The notes: a model not told the origin generated them from the letters alone. Numbered from the stretch's first letter, positions 33,892-43,482 are shown. The stretch: DNA of 43,595 bases from Bacteroidota bacterium (GCA_023415275.1 JAEZLJ010000089.1:1-43595); one strand, 5' to 3'. Program-made: numbers and translations.

Positions 33892-35099
33892 TTGGTAGCC
33901 TTATTAGCATACTTTCCGGCACTTATGGTTTTATTCCACTTCATGGTTTTATAATAAGCCCATGGACTTGAAAGCATTCCTTTTATTTCCTGCCAGGTAA
34001 AATTCCTGGGTATTTTATGTGGCGATAGAAGATTCTTTATATTCCATTTGTACAACCATTCTTTCAAAAAATAATATAGTAGGTGGACTGGTGGTATGGA
34101 AGAATTTTTCAGGCAATGAATCAAATAACAGCCAAAGCTTCTGCCATTATCGTAAATCTGTTTTTTTAGTTGTTGCTCCGTTCTCCTATGATGATGCCAA
34201 ACCATCATGGTAGGATCATAGACAAAATGAAACCCTTTCGATACTATCCTGTGAAACATTTCCACATCACCCCCTCCATGGCTGGGTGTTCCCACATCCA
34301 GTGCCGTATGAAACAATCCACATGCAGCAAATACTTCCTTTCTAAAAGCCATATTGGCACCAATTCCAAAGCTGCTGGCCCAAAACAATTCCTGCTTAGA
34401 GATTTTGTCTTTGTATATGTGCCGGCGCCTGAACCCATGACCCATACCTCCATATCCAAATTCAAATAATTCCTGTGCTCCTGTTTCCATTTCTGCAGGA
34501 GCCACATATCCACTGGCGCCCATAATTTCTCTATTTGAGAAAATATGGTTTATGGCCTGCAACCAATATTTATCTACCCTCACATCGTCATCTGTAAAAG
34601 CAATAATATCATTCGAAGCTTCACTAAGGCCCCTGTTCCTTGCCCAATCTAGTCCCGGTCGAAGTTCTCTCACATACTTAACAGGGTATTGATGACACAC
34701 ATCAAGGGTGTCATCATTGGAAGGTGCATTGTCTACGACTATTATTTCATAATTCGTATAAACGGATTCCATTAAAGATGCCAGGCAATTCCTTAATGAT
34801 GATGCCCTGTCTCTTGTGCAAACCACAATGCTTATGCCTTGGTGGGGCATATAGGTACAAGTAATATTGCCTAAGTTCTTATTTAAGGCCGTATGTATTA
34901 TTGCTGGCGACAGCTGGTGCAGCATTGCAGTTTCCAACTCGGCTGCAGAAACTTTTTTTTCACCTTTACTTGAAAAATGTATCCATCCGATAGGTTGCCT
35001 TTTGTAACGGATCAATATCCTGTAAGATTCAAATTGACCATCAAGGACAAGGTCATGAATACTTTCCGACAATTCTATTTCCAATAATTTGGTGGCCAT
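33888..35099 (-). CDS. Glycosyltransferase family 2 with N-terminal accessory domain
   Basis: A 403-residue enzyme. Residues 1 to about 95 are an accessory domain (LEIEL at 6-10, RILIRYKRQPIG at 27-38). The GT-A catalytic domain starts near residue 108 with ISIVVCTRDRASSLRNCL. It has the metal-binding AFTDDDVRVD and later the acidic GTPSHGGGDVEMFHR and WHHHRR segments. It is closely similar in layout to the GT2 at 38103-39290, so the two are paralogues. It is divergent from the dehydratase gene and isolated from the other two GT2 genes. The sugar is unknown. Confidence 0.85.
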   Translation of the reverse strand: MATKLLEIELSESIHDLVLDGQFESYRILIRYKRQPIGWIHFSSKGEKKVSAAELETAMLHQLSPAIIHTALNKNLGNITCTYMPHQGISIVVCTRDRASSLRNCLASLMESVYTNYEIIVVDNAPSNDDTLDVCHQYPVKYVRELRPGLDWARNRGLSEASNDIIAFTDDDVRVDKYWLQAINHIFSNREIMGASGYVAPAEMETGAQELFEFGYGGMGHGFRRRHIYKDKISKQELFWASSFGIGANMAFRKEVFAACGLFHTALDVGTPSHGGGDVEMFHRIVSKGFHFVYDPTMMVWHHHRRTEQQLKKQIYDNGRSFGCYLIHCLKNSSIPPVHLLYYFLKEWLYKWNIKNLLSPHKIPRNFTWQEIKGMLSSPWAYYKTMKWNKTISAGKYANKATN

Positions 35100-35230
35100 T
35101 TCTTTCCTACACTTAAAATGAGAATGCTTGTGAATACAATCGGGTTAATAAATAAAACTATCTTAAACTGGCAAAATCCAATTTTTCAAACTTTATTTAC
35201 AGGCAGAAATATATAATATTCAAACAACAA

Positions 35231-36184
35231 ATGAAAGAAACTATTTTAATAACCGGTGGAACAGGATTTCTAGGCAAGCGACTTGCATTACAGCTAAAAG
35301 ACAGGTACACAATTATATTGACAGGAAGAAATAATAAGCAAAACCTGGCGGCAAAGAAGTTTACTGGTTGTGAAATGGCACCTATGGATGTTTCTAACAT
35401 TGAATCTGTCAGGGATGCTTTTCGTGAGTATAAACCCCAGGTAGTGATCCATGCGGCAGCTACCAAGTTTGTAGACCTGGCGGAAAAATTTCCAATGGAA
35501 TGTGTGGATGTTAATGTGGTGGGATCTCAAAACGTGGCCAGGGTGGCCATGGAAACCGGCGTAAAAAAAGTTATTGGTATTTCTACAGACAAAGCGGCAC
35601 CTCCCGTACGTAATACATATGGTTTGAGTAAGGCATTAATGGAAAGAATGTATTGCTCTTTAAATGGCAAGTCTGAAACAAAATTCTGCTGTGTACGTTA
35701 TGGGAATGTAGCATGGTCCACCGGTTCAGTTTTCCCTATCTGGAATAAAATGCTCCAGGAGACTGGCGTAATAGGTACTACAGGTCCGGAAATGCGACGG
35801 TTTTTCTTTACGGTTGATGAAGCAGTTAACCTGGTGATCACTGCGCTTGACCATATGGATGATGTACAAGGTAAAGTGCTCTCTAGAAAAATGAAGGCAG
35901 CCCAGATAGAAGATATTTTAAATGTTTGGACCCGTGAAAAAGGTGGACGGTATGAAAAAATTGATGGCAGACCTGGTGAACGGGATGATGAATTTTTAAT
36001 TGGCGACCTGGAACTGCCATACACCAGGGAAGTGGTGTACAATGGAATACTACACTACCTGATCTCATTTAATGAAAAAGTGGACAACCCGGTATCATTC
36101 GGCTTGTCTTCGGCCAATACTGAAAAGCTTACAGATGCTGAAATATTAGCGATCATCAATAATCCGCCAATGGAAGAAGTATGA
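35231..36184 (+). CDS. NDP-sugar 4,6-dehydratase-like SDR (PseB/CapD family)
   Basis: A 317-residue extended SDR. The NAD motif is TGGTGFLG (8-15). The dehydratase-type STDKAA (Thr119, Asp120, Lys121) is followed by the catalytic YGLSK (Tyr130, Lys134). RYGNVAWSTGSVFPIW is the CapD/PseB-type substrate region. The likely reaction is 4,6-dehydration, perhaps with 5-epimerisation, of UDP-GlcNAc or a related sugar. It overlaps the nucleotidyltransferase gene by four bases, and the pair is embedded between the GT2 genes. Confidence 0.75.
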   Translation: MKETILITGGTGFLGKRLALQLKDRYTIILTGRNNKQNLAAKKFTGCEMAPMDVSNIESVRDAFREYKPQVVIHAAATKFVDLAEKFPMECVDVNVVGSQNVARVAMETGVKKVIGISTDKAAPPVRNTYGLSKALMERMYCSLNGKSETKFCCVRYGNVAWSTGSVFPIWNKMLQETGVIGTTGPEMRRFFFTVDEAVNLVITALDHMDDVQGKVLSRKMKAAQIEDILNVWTREKGGRYEKIDGRPGERDDEFLIGDLELPYTREVVYNGILHYLISFNEKVDNPVSFGLSSANTEKLTDAEILAIINNPPMEEV

Positions 36185-36846
36185 ATACAAAGATCAGTTA
36201 TGCTATCATTATGGCTGCCGGCAGGGGCATGCGCCTGATGCCGCTTACAGATATTGTTCCTAAGGCCATGGTGCCTTACAATGGCAGTACATTGATTGCA
36301 ATAGGTATTGATAAGATACGCAAGTATATCCCCAATATCTATATCACGGTAGGATACAAAGGAGCCATGTTGGCTAAACATGTGATCGAACATAATGTAT
36401 CGGGTATTTTGAATACGGAAGGACATGATAATGCCTGGTGGATCTTTAACACACTTTTGAAGCATCTTGATGAGCCTCTCTTTGTATTAACCTGTGATAA
36501 TGTCACCGACCTGGATTTTGAAACCTTATCACAGGAATATTTCTCGTTTAATAATCCTGCCTGTATGGTCGTGCCAGTTAAGCCGGTAAAGGGCCTGGAG
36601 GGAGATTATATCTTTCATGAAAATAACCGGGTTAAGAAGTTGTCAAGGTTTGAAGTGTCTGAAACCTACTGCTCCGGTATCCAGGTTTTAAACCCTTGTA
36701 AGATCACCAAGCTGGTGCCTCCTGTGGAGAACTTTTACGACTTGTGGAACAGCCTTATTGAAAAAAATGAATTGTACTGCAGCAACACGCTTCCTTCAAA
36801 ATGGTTTGCTGTGGACACCGTAGAGCAGCTGCAGCGATTGAAGTAA
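36181..36846 (+). CDS. Sugar-phosphate nucleotidyltransferase
   Basis: A 221-residue nucleotidyltransferase with the signature MAAGRGMRLMPLTDIVPKAMVP, including the lysine that contacts the sugar phosphate. LTCDNVTDLDF supplies the metal-binding aspartate. It lacks a CBS module or acetyltransferase domain, so it is a minimal single-domain enzyme. It presumably makes the nucleotide sugar that the adjacent dehydratase or the GT2 enzymes use; the sugar is not predictable. It is convergent with the GT2 gene, 18 nt away. Confidence 0.8.
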   Translation: MNTKISYAIIMAAGRGMRLMPLTDIVPKAMVPYNGSTLIAIGIDKIRKYIPNIYITVGYKGAMLAKHVIEHNVSGILNTEGHDNAWWIFNTLLKHLDEPLFVLTCDNVTDLDFETLSQEYFSFNNPACMVVPVKPVKGLEGDYIFHENNRVKKLSRFEVSETYCSGIQVLNPCKITKLVPPVENFYDLWNSLIEKNELYCSNTLPSKWFAVDTVEQLQRLK

Positions 36847-36864
36847 TTACTGCCCATTCTGCTA

Positions 36865-38106
36865 TCAATGTTTCTTATTCAGCAAAAGCTGTAGCGATAA
36901 TGCTTTTAATAAGGGCTTGGATAGTTGCTTACCCAGGATTTTTCTTAAATGGACACCTTTTATCGGTTCCGCTTCACTAATAAAATCTGTCTCTCCAATT
37001 ACATGTCCATTCAACTTAACCCTGATAGCCTTGGGTTTCTCTGCATTCAATAACTGTTCAGCAGCTTCCAATCCACTTTGCAGGTCTATTTCCAGGGGTT
37101 GATAGGTCGCTTCCTGCGGCTTATGGTTTAAATAAGCCTTCAGGTTTTCTTTTGTTCCCAGTTCATCAAGCAAGCCTCTATAATACCAGTAGGTATGCAG
37201 TTTATAACTTAATCTTTCCCAACTGTAACGCATTTTTATACGCTCCATAACTGGAAGCAGGCTTTCAAGGAAATGGCTTACCCTGTCACTGAAAGATGGC
37301 CATTTCAATAGCAAGTAGGCTGTCTTTGATTGAAGGAAGTCATAGTCCTTGGCTGTATAGTCTTTTTGCAACGTGTTTTGAATATCCGGGTGTAACCTCC
37401 ATAATTTGACATCCGTACGCCCTTCTTCTCTTTTCCGTTTTAGCGAGCGTACAAGATTGGTTACTTCATCGCAATGGTAGCCCCAGGCATTTTTAGAAAA
37501 AATAAACTCAGCTCCCAATTGTAATAACCTCATGCCTAACTCATAATCATCCCTACAGGTAAAACTGGTAATAAACCCTCCTGATTGCCTGAATAATGAT
37601 GCAGACACAGAAAAATTACCACTCAATAGATCCTCGTAGGTAAACCGGTATCCCTTCACCCTCATTTGGTAAAACTTCTTTTCCCACCAGGCTCTTAGAT
37701 TCAACCTGAAAAAATCAGGGCGGGCAGGCATGGTCAATGGCAGATAACCCATGACCACTTTCATTGAATTGGTATGCTCCCGCACATGCGCTTCTACCAG
37801 GGAATGAGAGGGATCTACATCATCATCCAAAAAAATGAGAACATTGCCCGAAGCCAATGAGGCTCCTTTATTTCTTGGCACGGCAGGGCCGCTTCCCTGT
37901 GTTTCTGAATACTGAAACCGGTAGGGTGCCTGGAAGTGGCTCAATACATCCACCGTGTTGTCGCTGCAACTATTAGCCACTGCGATCACTTCCATTTTTG
38001 TTATTGGAAAGGACTGTATGGCCAATTTTTCCAACAGCCTTACTATTGAACCCGAACGGTTATGAGTGGGAATAATAACACTAACCTCTATGGATTCATT
38101 GGTCAT
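36865..38106 (-). CDS. Glycosyltransferase family 2 with C-terminal accessory domain
   Basis: A 413-residue enzyme. The GT-A domain begins at once (VSVIIPTHNRSGSIVRLLEKL) and has IFLDDDVDPS as the metal-binding motif and a DDYELGMRLL acidic segment. A helical middle part follows. Residues 338-413 repeat the accessory domain that the two other GT2 proteins carry at their N-termini (LEIDL, then RVKLNGHVIG, then LRKILGKQLSKPLLKAL). It overlaps the upstream GT2 gene by four bases (ATGA), so the two are probably made together. Confidence 0.83.
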   Translation of the reverse strand: MTNESIEVSVIIPTHNRSGSIVRLLEKLAIQSFPITKMEVIAVANSCSDNTVDVLSHFQAPYRFQYSETQGSGPAVPRNKGASLASGNVLIFLDDDVDPSHSLVEAHVREHTNSMKVVMGYLPLTMPARPDFFRLNLRAWWEKKFYQMRVKGYRFTYEDLLSGNFSVSASLFRQSGGFITSFTCRDDYELGMRLLQLGAEFIFSKNAWGYHCDEVTNLVRSLKRKREEGRTDVKLWRLHPDIQNTLQKDYTAKDYDFLQSKTAYLLLKWPSFSDRVSHFLESLLPVMERIKMRYSWERLSYKLHTYWYYRGLLDELGTKENLKAYLNHKPQEATYQPLEIDLQSGLEAAEQLLNAEKPKAIRVKLNGHVIGETDFISEAEPIKGVHLRKILGKQLSKPLLKALSLQLLLNKKH

Positions 38107-39290
38107 TTGGTGGCGCCTCTATTTTTTTGTTTGTCAGATTGAATAAATTTCCATGGCCCTAAGAAGCAGCCTTCAATTTCAGCAAGTAAAAGGGGTAGTG
38201 GATGGCTTCCGGGCCTTTTCAATATTGATCTCCAGATATTGGGTAGTTGCGTATGCATAAACCAGGCATAGGGCATTTTTAAAATACCCCATTCTTTTTC
38301 TTTTAGCAATAACCTTGTCCAGAAAGCATATACTCCAATTCCGTATCCCCTGATGGCCTTTTTAGTTTCTTCCATGGTGCGTCTATGCCTATGCCAGCTA
38401 AGAGCTTCTGGTTCGTAAACGATCTGGTACCCTTTGATAAGTATCCGGGCAAAAAATTCATGGTCACCACCAGACTCTGTGGGTGTACCCGCATCTAGTG
38501 CCTCATCAAAATATCCCACTTCCTGTAGCACAGACTTCCTGAAGGCCATATTGGCACCTGCCCCTACTTGCCCTGTTTGTAAAGGATTGCCGGAGTTATG
38601 CGTGTACTTTTTTCTTTTAAAGCCTTTTCCAAAAGGAGAGTAACTTTCAAACATTTCCTGGGCCTCTGTTTCCAGTTCCAGGGGCATAGTCATGCCTGTC
38701 ACACACATTACCAGGGGCGTATTGAAATTTTTTACCAATGCTCTCAACCAAAGTGGATCAGGCACGGCATCGTCATCGGTGAAGGCCACTACTTCATGAT
38801 TGGCTTCCATCAATGCCCTGTTCCTGGCTACATCAAGTCCCTTTCTGGACTCCAGCACATATCTTACACTTGGAAAAGATTTCACCAGTAGTTCAGTATC
38901 ATTAGTTGAGGGTGCATTGTCAACCACCAATATTTCCTGTCCATCATCCGGCAATTGCATCAATGCTTCCAGGCATCTCTTCAGGTCTTCCGTTCTGTTG
39001 CGTGTACAGATAGCAATCGTTGCCTTTGGAGGCTCAAAGTCCACAAGGTCAGTTTTATCCCACTGCAGGTAATCATGTAAAAAAGCCTTTTTTACCAGGG
39101 GTTCTGCACTGGATAACATGTGTTCTGAATATTCTTCTGTACGTAAATAACCATTCGCAACAGGTAGAGTAATCTTGCCCACCGGCCTTCCTTTATAACG
39201 CATCAATATAAAGGCATGGGTGTAGTGTTCCTTTACATTAATTACCTCGGGTAGGTTAGTTAGTTCCAGGTCTAGTACAGCAGTTGGCAT
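38103..39290 (-). CDS. Glycosyltransferase family 2 with N-terminal accessory domain
   Basis: A 395-residue enzyme. Residues 1 to about 85 are the accessory domain (LDLEL at 6-10, FILMRYKGRPVG at 27-38). The GT-A domain opens with ATIAICTRNRTEDLKRCLEAL and has VAFTDDDAVPDP and GTPTESGGDHEFFAR. Pro36-x-Gly38 falls at exactly the same position as in the GT2 at 33888-35099, a clear sign of paralogy. It is 30 nt downstream of the Wzt gene in the export operon. Confidence 0.85.
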   Translation of the reverse strand: MPTAVLDLELTNLPEVINVKEHYTHAFILMRYKGRPVGKITLPVANGYLRTEEYSEHMLSSAEPLVKKAFLHDYLQWDKTDLVDFEPPKATIAICTRNRTEDLKRCLEALMQLPDDGQEILVVDNAPSTNDTELLVKSFPSVRYVLESRKGLDVARNRALMEANHEVVAFTDDDAVPDPLWLRALVKNFNTPLVMCVTGMTMPLELETEAQEMFESYSPFGKGFKRKKYTHNSGNPLQTGQVGAGANMAFRKSVLQEVGYFDEALDAGTPTESGGDHEFFARILIKGYQIVYEPEALSWHRHRRTMEETKKAIRGYGIGVYAFWTRLLLKEKEWGILKMPYAWFMHTQLPNIWRSILKRPGSHPLPLLLAEIEGCFLGPWKFIQSDKQKNRGATK

Positions 39291-39320
39291 TGATTAGGGT
39301 AATTAAAGAACGGTGTATTA

Positions 39321-40592
39321 CTATAGGTTTTCTTTTTTAAAGAATGAAGTATCAATTTGAGGTCGGATGATGCCAGGCCATAAACCAAAATAACTCATTC
39401 CTTCTCTCATGTCCTCTACATCAAAGCTGATGCAGTTGGTGAAAGCATATAAATGCGTTGAATGATTTTTAACTACAGTTAATCCGATAATATAATTGTT
39501 ATTGTTAAGCAGGTTGCCGGGTATCACACTTCTCAAACCAAGCACCGCCTTTTCTGCTTTTACCGAAGGAGAACCTAGGTCAAAAATGCATTCCCCTGCA
39601 TTCGTAAGCAATCTCACATTCACGTTGATGTCAAAGCCTTCCTGCAGGCACCAGAATTCCACATCCAGTTGCACTGGTTTCTGCACGGTGATCATTTCAT
39701 CCTTTTCATTGCCCACAGGCTTAACCTCAATGCTTTTCATCCTGATGAAATGGTTTCCTGGAGCTTCTTCAGGTTGATCCCAGCTTTGACCCGTCTTATA
39801 TTGCTTGGAATTACCAATGTAGGAGGCCACCACGTCTCTTGCATTCCCCAACATTTTCATCCTGCCGGCGTTCAGCCATAAGGCCGTAGTGCATAGATTG
39901 GTCACTGCCTGCATGTTGTGACTTACAAAGAGAATGGTCCTTCCCCTGGTATGAGAAACTTCCTGCATCTTGCCCATGCATTTTTTTTGGAAGTCCGCAT
40001 CGCCTACCGCCAATACTTCATCTACTATTAAAATATCAGGTTCCAGGTGCGCTGCTACAGCAAAAGCCAGGCGCACATACATACCGGACGAATATCTTTT
40101 TACAGGCGTATCTATAAACTTCTCAATGCCTGAAAAAGCCACTATCTCGTCAAACTTGCTGCGGATCTCCTCCTTGTTCATCCCAAGGATGTAACCGCTA
40201 TTATAAATATTCTCCCTTCCTGAAAGCTCGCTATGAAAACCAGTGCCTACTTCCAATATAGAATTTACCTTGCCTTTGCCTCTTACCACACCTTTCGTAG
40301 GCTGCACAATGCGGGAGATGATCTTTAAAAGGGTTGATTTGCCTGATCCGTTACTGCCAATAATGCCTAAGGCTTCTCCCTGGTTCAATGAAAAACTGAT
40401 ATCTCTCAGTGCCCAGATCAGTTCATTATTTAATTCGGCTTCTTCTTCTTTTTGCCGGAAAAAAGGATCCTCTTTTTTTAAAATATTCTTGTTCCACCAG
40501 AATTGCAGGTCCTGCCGCAGCGATCCCGTTCCTATGGCCCCAAGCCTGTACACCTTGGCTAAATGCTCCACTTCTAATACTACTTCGGCCAT
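39321..40592 (-). CDS. wzt: ABC transporter ATP-binding protein for polysaccharide export (Wzt/TagH type)
   Basis: A 423-residue ATPase. Walker A is GSNGSGKS at 79-86, the signature is YSSGMYVRLAFA, and Walker B with the catalytic Glu is ILIVDEVLAVGD. After about residue 275 there is an extra beta-rich domain (KSIEVKPVGNEKDEM to the end) that matches the Wzt C-terminal domain, which recognises the finished glycan chain in ABC-dependent O-antigen export. It starts five nt after the permease gene. Confidence 0.9.
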   Translation of the reverse strand: MAEVVLEVEHLAKVYRLGAIGTGSLRQDLQFWWNKNILKKEDPFFRQKEEEAELNNELIWALRDISFSLNQGEALGIIGSNGSGKSTLLKIISRIVQPTKGVVRGKGKVNSILEVGTGFHSELSGRENIYNSGYILGMNKEEIRSKFDEIVAFSGIEKFIDTPVKRYSSGMYVRLAFAVAAHLEPDILIVDEVLAVGDADFQKKCMGKMQEVSHTRGRTILFVSHNMQAVTNLCTTALWLNAGRMKMLGNARDVVASYIGNSKQYKTGQSWDQPEEAPGNHFIRMKSIEVKPVGNEKDEMITVQKPVQLDVEFWCLQEGFDINVNVRLLTNAGECIFDLGSPSVKAEKAVLGLRSVIPGNLLNNNNYIIGLTVVKNHSTHLYAFTNCISFDVEDMREGMSYFGLWPGIIRPQIDTSFFKKENL

Positions 40593-40597
40593 AATGA

Positions 40598-41452
40598 TTA
40601 CACTACATCTATAAGTTTACTTCCTTGCCTGGTGAATAAATACAACGATCCAAACAATGTAACAATAGCGAACAATATACAATATAATAATTGCAGCGGT
40701 TCTACCGTGCCCTGTCCATACAATCCCTTTCTGAAAAGTTCAAACACGGGCGTTAAAGGATTAATATTCACTACCCATCTTAAATTTTCCTGTACGGCTG
40801 ATAAAGGATAGATAACTGGTGTCACAAACATCAATAACCTGATACCTACATATACCAGGTTTGAAATATCCCGGTATTTGGCAGTAAGCACAGAAAAAAA
40901 TAATCCCAGTGTAAAACTGATCATACCTGTTAACAGGACAGCCAGTGGTATCAATAGGAATTGAAAGCTAAGAGGTACGTGAAAATCTTTAAAGGTTATA
41001 TAGTAAACGATCATTAAGAATAACAGCAGCAGTTGTACGATCAGCCGGAAGAAGTGGGTGAACAATACCGAAAGCGGCATAATGATCCTTGGGAAATAAA
41101 CTTTGCTGAATATTTGAATATTATCCCTGAATGTATTGGAAGTGCCCACAAAACTATCATTGAAAAAATTCCAGAGCACAATGCCTGAAAAATAAAATAA
41201 TACAGGCGGCAGGTGCTCGCCGGTTGGGATGCCTATGAGTTTACCAAAAACCAGCACATAGGTTACTAAGGTTAGTAATGGCTGAAATAATATCCATATA
41301 GGGCCCAATACCGTCTGTTGGTAATTGAGCAAAAATTCTCTCCTTACCAGGCTGCCCAGCAAATGCCTGTAGGCCAGGATGTCCCTGGCGCTCCATCTTA
41401 TTTTTGGTTGGGCCTGTATCTCCCAATCCCATTTCTGCTCTTGCTGCAGCAT
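40598..41452 (-). CDS. wzm: ABC transporter permease for polysaccharide export (Wzm/TagG type)
   Basis: A 284-residue inner-membrane protein of the ABC-2 type with six hydrophobic segments. The cytoplasmic N-terminus (RHLLGSLVRREFLLNYQQTVLGPIWILFQPLL in parts) has the amphipathic entry helix typical of Wzm/TagG. The NINPLTPVFELFRKGLYG block near the end is a strong family marker. With Wzt it should move lipid-linked polysaccharide to the periplasm. No Shine-Dalgarno or clear promoter is visible in the 117-nt gap to the acyl-CoA synthetase gene. Confidence 0.9.
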   Translation of the reverse strand: MLQQEQKWDWEIQAQPKIRWSARDILAYRHLLGSLVRREFLLNYQQTVLGPIWILFQPLLTLVTYVLVFGKLIGIPTGEHLPPVLFYFSGIVLWNFFNDSFVGTSNTFRDNIQIFSKVYFPRIIMPLSVLFTHFFRLIVQLLLLFLMIVYYITFKDFHVPLSFQFLLIPLAVLLTGMISFTLGLFFSVLTAKYRDISNLVYVGIRLLMFVTPVIYPLSAVQENLRWVVNINPLTPVFELFRKGLYGQGTVEPLQLLYCILFAIVTLFGSLYLFTRQGSKLIDVV

Positions 41453-41569
41453 TATTTAGTAATTATGTTAAACTATCTGAAAGCACTAAAGATAGAACTC
41501 ACCTGGGAAAACTAAAATAGAAGGGATGTATATACTCAGTTTAGGGAGTGAGTACAAAATCTTTTGTAA

Positions 41570-43351
41570 CTACTTATATAACCTGTCCACGGCTTCATAG
41601 TACTTTTCCATGACCACCTTTCTTTTGAGTGATAGCTTTGGTGTCATTTCCCCCGATTCAATGGTCCACTCATTAGGCAGCAGTTCAAACTTTTTTACCT
41701 GCTCCACATGATTGAAGAATTTATTAAAGCTTTCTATCAGGTCTTTGTACAATCCAATCACCTTCGGATGTTTGATCAATTCCTCGTTGGTGAGTCCATT
41801 GATCTGCTGCTTATCACTCCATTCTCTCAGGTTACTGAATGCAGGAACGATCAAGGCACCTACAAATTTTTTTTCTGAACCTACCAGCATCACCTGCTCA
41901 ATAAATGGCGATTCTTTCAATTTATTTTCTATAGGCAGGGGTGCTACATATTTACCGCCACTTGTCTTGAACAATTCTTTTTTTCTGTCAGTGATCTTAA
42001 GAAATTTATTGTTGATGATATCGCCAATGTCTCCCGTAGCATACCAGCCATCTTTAATAGCTTCGTCTGTGAGGTCGGGGCGTTTATAGTAGCCCATCAT
42101 AATATTGGGGCCTTTGCAAAGGATCTCTCCATCTTCTGCTATTTTCACTTCCACGTTGTTGATCAAAGGTCCTACAGTGCCAAACATCCTGTCCTCTTCG
42201 TTAAAGCGGTTCACGGCAATTACCGGCGAGGTCTCAGTGAGACCATATCCTTCCATAATGATGATCTTCCCTGCTGTGAAAATCCTGATCAACCGCACCT
42301 GGCAGGCAGCACCCCCGGTTACAATGCATTTGATATTGTTTCCCAGCCCTTCTCTCCATTTGCTGAAGATCAGTTTATTGGCCAGCGCCAGCTGTATGTT
42401 ATACCATAGCCCTTGCGGTTGATTGATCTCGAATTTTTCGGCTAAGCTATGGGCCCAGTAAAACAGCTTTCTTTTAGTGCCAGTCAGTTCCGCCCCTTTG
42501 GCCATAATGCGGTCATACACTTTCTCCAGCAACCTGGGTACGGTGGTAAACATATTCGGCTGCACTTCTTTGAGGTTGTCTCCTATGGTATCCAGGCTTT
42601 CGGCGTAGTAAATAGAAGTGTTATTGAATAAATACAGGTAAGTCACCATCCGTTCAAAAATATGGTTCAACGGAAGGAAGCTTAATGCCCGCATATTTTC
42701 TCCGGGTGGGAAGCAAGGCATGGATGCCATGACATTGGAAAGTATATTCCGGTGAGATAGCATCACACCCTTCGGTGTACCAGTTGTTCCAGATGTATAA
42801 ATGATCGTAAAAAGATCTTCAATGTCGATCTTCCCGGCTATGGTCGTTAACTGTTCGTAGTGATGCTGTTTACCTATTGTCAATAGCTCCTTCCAGTGGC
42901 GGGCGCCATTCACATGTTCAAAACTGTATATCTCTTTGATGCTTTTGATCTTGCCCCTTACATTTTGAACCTTATGGAAAAGATCCTCATCATTCACAAA
43001 AACAGCCTTCACCTGCGAATCGTTCAGGATGAATTCCAGGTCATTAATATGAATAGTGGGGTAAAGAGGCACTAATACAGCCCCCATCTGCTGCACCGCC
43101 AGGTCCAGGAACATCCATTCAGGCCGGTTCTTACCCAGTATGGCTATCTTATCCCGTCCTTCAATCGTCATGTCATTCGGACTGTAGCCTTCTGCCAGTA
43201 AGCCCGTACTCAACTGGTCCACGATATCTTTTACTTCGGCGGTTGGATATTTACGCCATTGGCCTCCTTCCTTAGCAGCAAAGCAGGCTTCATTTCCTCC
43301 ATTAACAAGCTGTGTTTCCAGGCAATCGAATAACCGGTGTGGGTGGTTCAT
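41570..43351 (-). CDS. fadD: Long-chain acyl-CoA synthetase (AMP-forming)
   Basis: A 593-residue adenylate-forming enzyme that activates fatty acids with ATP and CoA. The AMP-binding P-loop is YTSGTTGTPKG at 185-195. EGYGLTETSP, then YATGDIGDI and DRKKELFKTSGGKYVAP, form the remaining signature motifs. This resembles the FAA1/FadD15-type subgroup. I start at the ATG at 43349-43351; the frame extends one codon to a TTG. It lies upstream of the export operon on the same strand but may be a separate unit. Confidence 0.9.
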   Translation of the reverse strand: MNHPHRLFDCLETQLVNGGNEACFAAKEGGQWRKYPTAEVKDIVDQLSTGLLAEGYSPNDMTIEGRDKIAILGKNRPEWMFLDLAVQQMGAVLVPLYPTIHINDLEFILNDSQVKAVFVNDEDLFHKVQNVRGKIKSIKEIYSFEHVNGARHWKELLTIGKQHHYEQLTTIAGKIDIEDLFTIIYTSGTTGTPKGVMLSHRNILSNVMASMPCFPPGENMRALSFLPLNHIFERMVTYLYLFNNTSIYYAESLDTIGDNLKEVQPNMFTTVPRLLEKVYDRIMAKGAELTGTKRKLFYWAHSLAEKFEINQPQGLWYNIQLALANKLIFSKWREGLGNNIKCIVTGGAACQVRLIRIFTAGKIIIMEGYGLTETSPVIAVNRFNEEDRMFGTVGPLINNVEVKIAEDGEILCKGPNIMMGYYKRPDLTDEAIKDGWYATGDIGDIINNKFLKITDRKKELFKTSGGKYVAPLPIENKLKESPFIEQVMLVGSEKKFVGALIVPAFSNLREWSDKQQINGLTNEELIKHPKVIGLYKDLIESFNKFFNHVEQVKKFELLPNEWTIESGEMTPKLSLKRKVVMEKYYEAVDRLYK

Positions 43352-43482
43352 CAATGTATCATTGTTTTCAGTGGAACAAATTAACTAATTAAGCATAGAT
43401 AAGGAAATCAGTGATCATAAAAAAGGCCATTTGCACAGAGGCCATGATAACCTTCAAACTGGTGGTTAACAGGAAGAAAGCT

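Noticed and set aside
41553..41568. TACAAAA/TTTTGTA inverted repeat between fadD and wzm as a terminator
   Set aside because: AT-only stem with a two-base centre and no following T-run; it lies at the fadD stop but is too weak to call.
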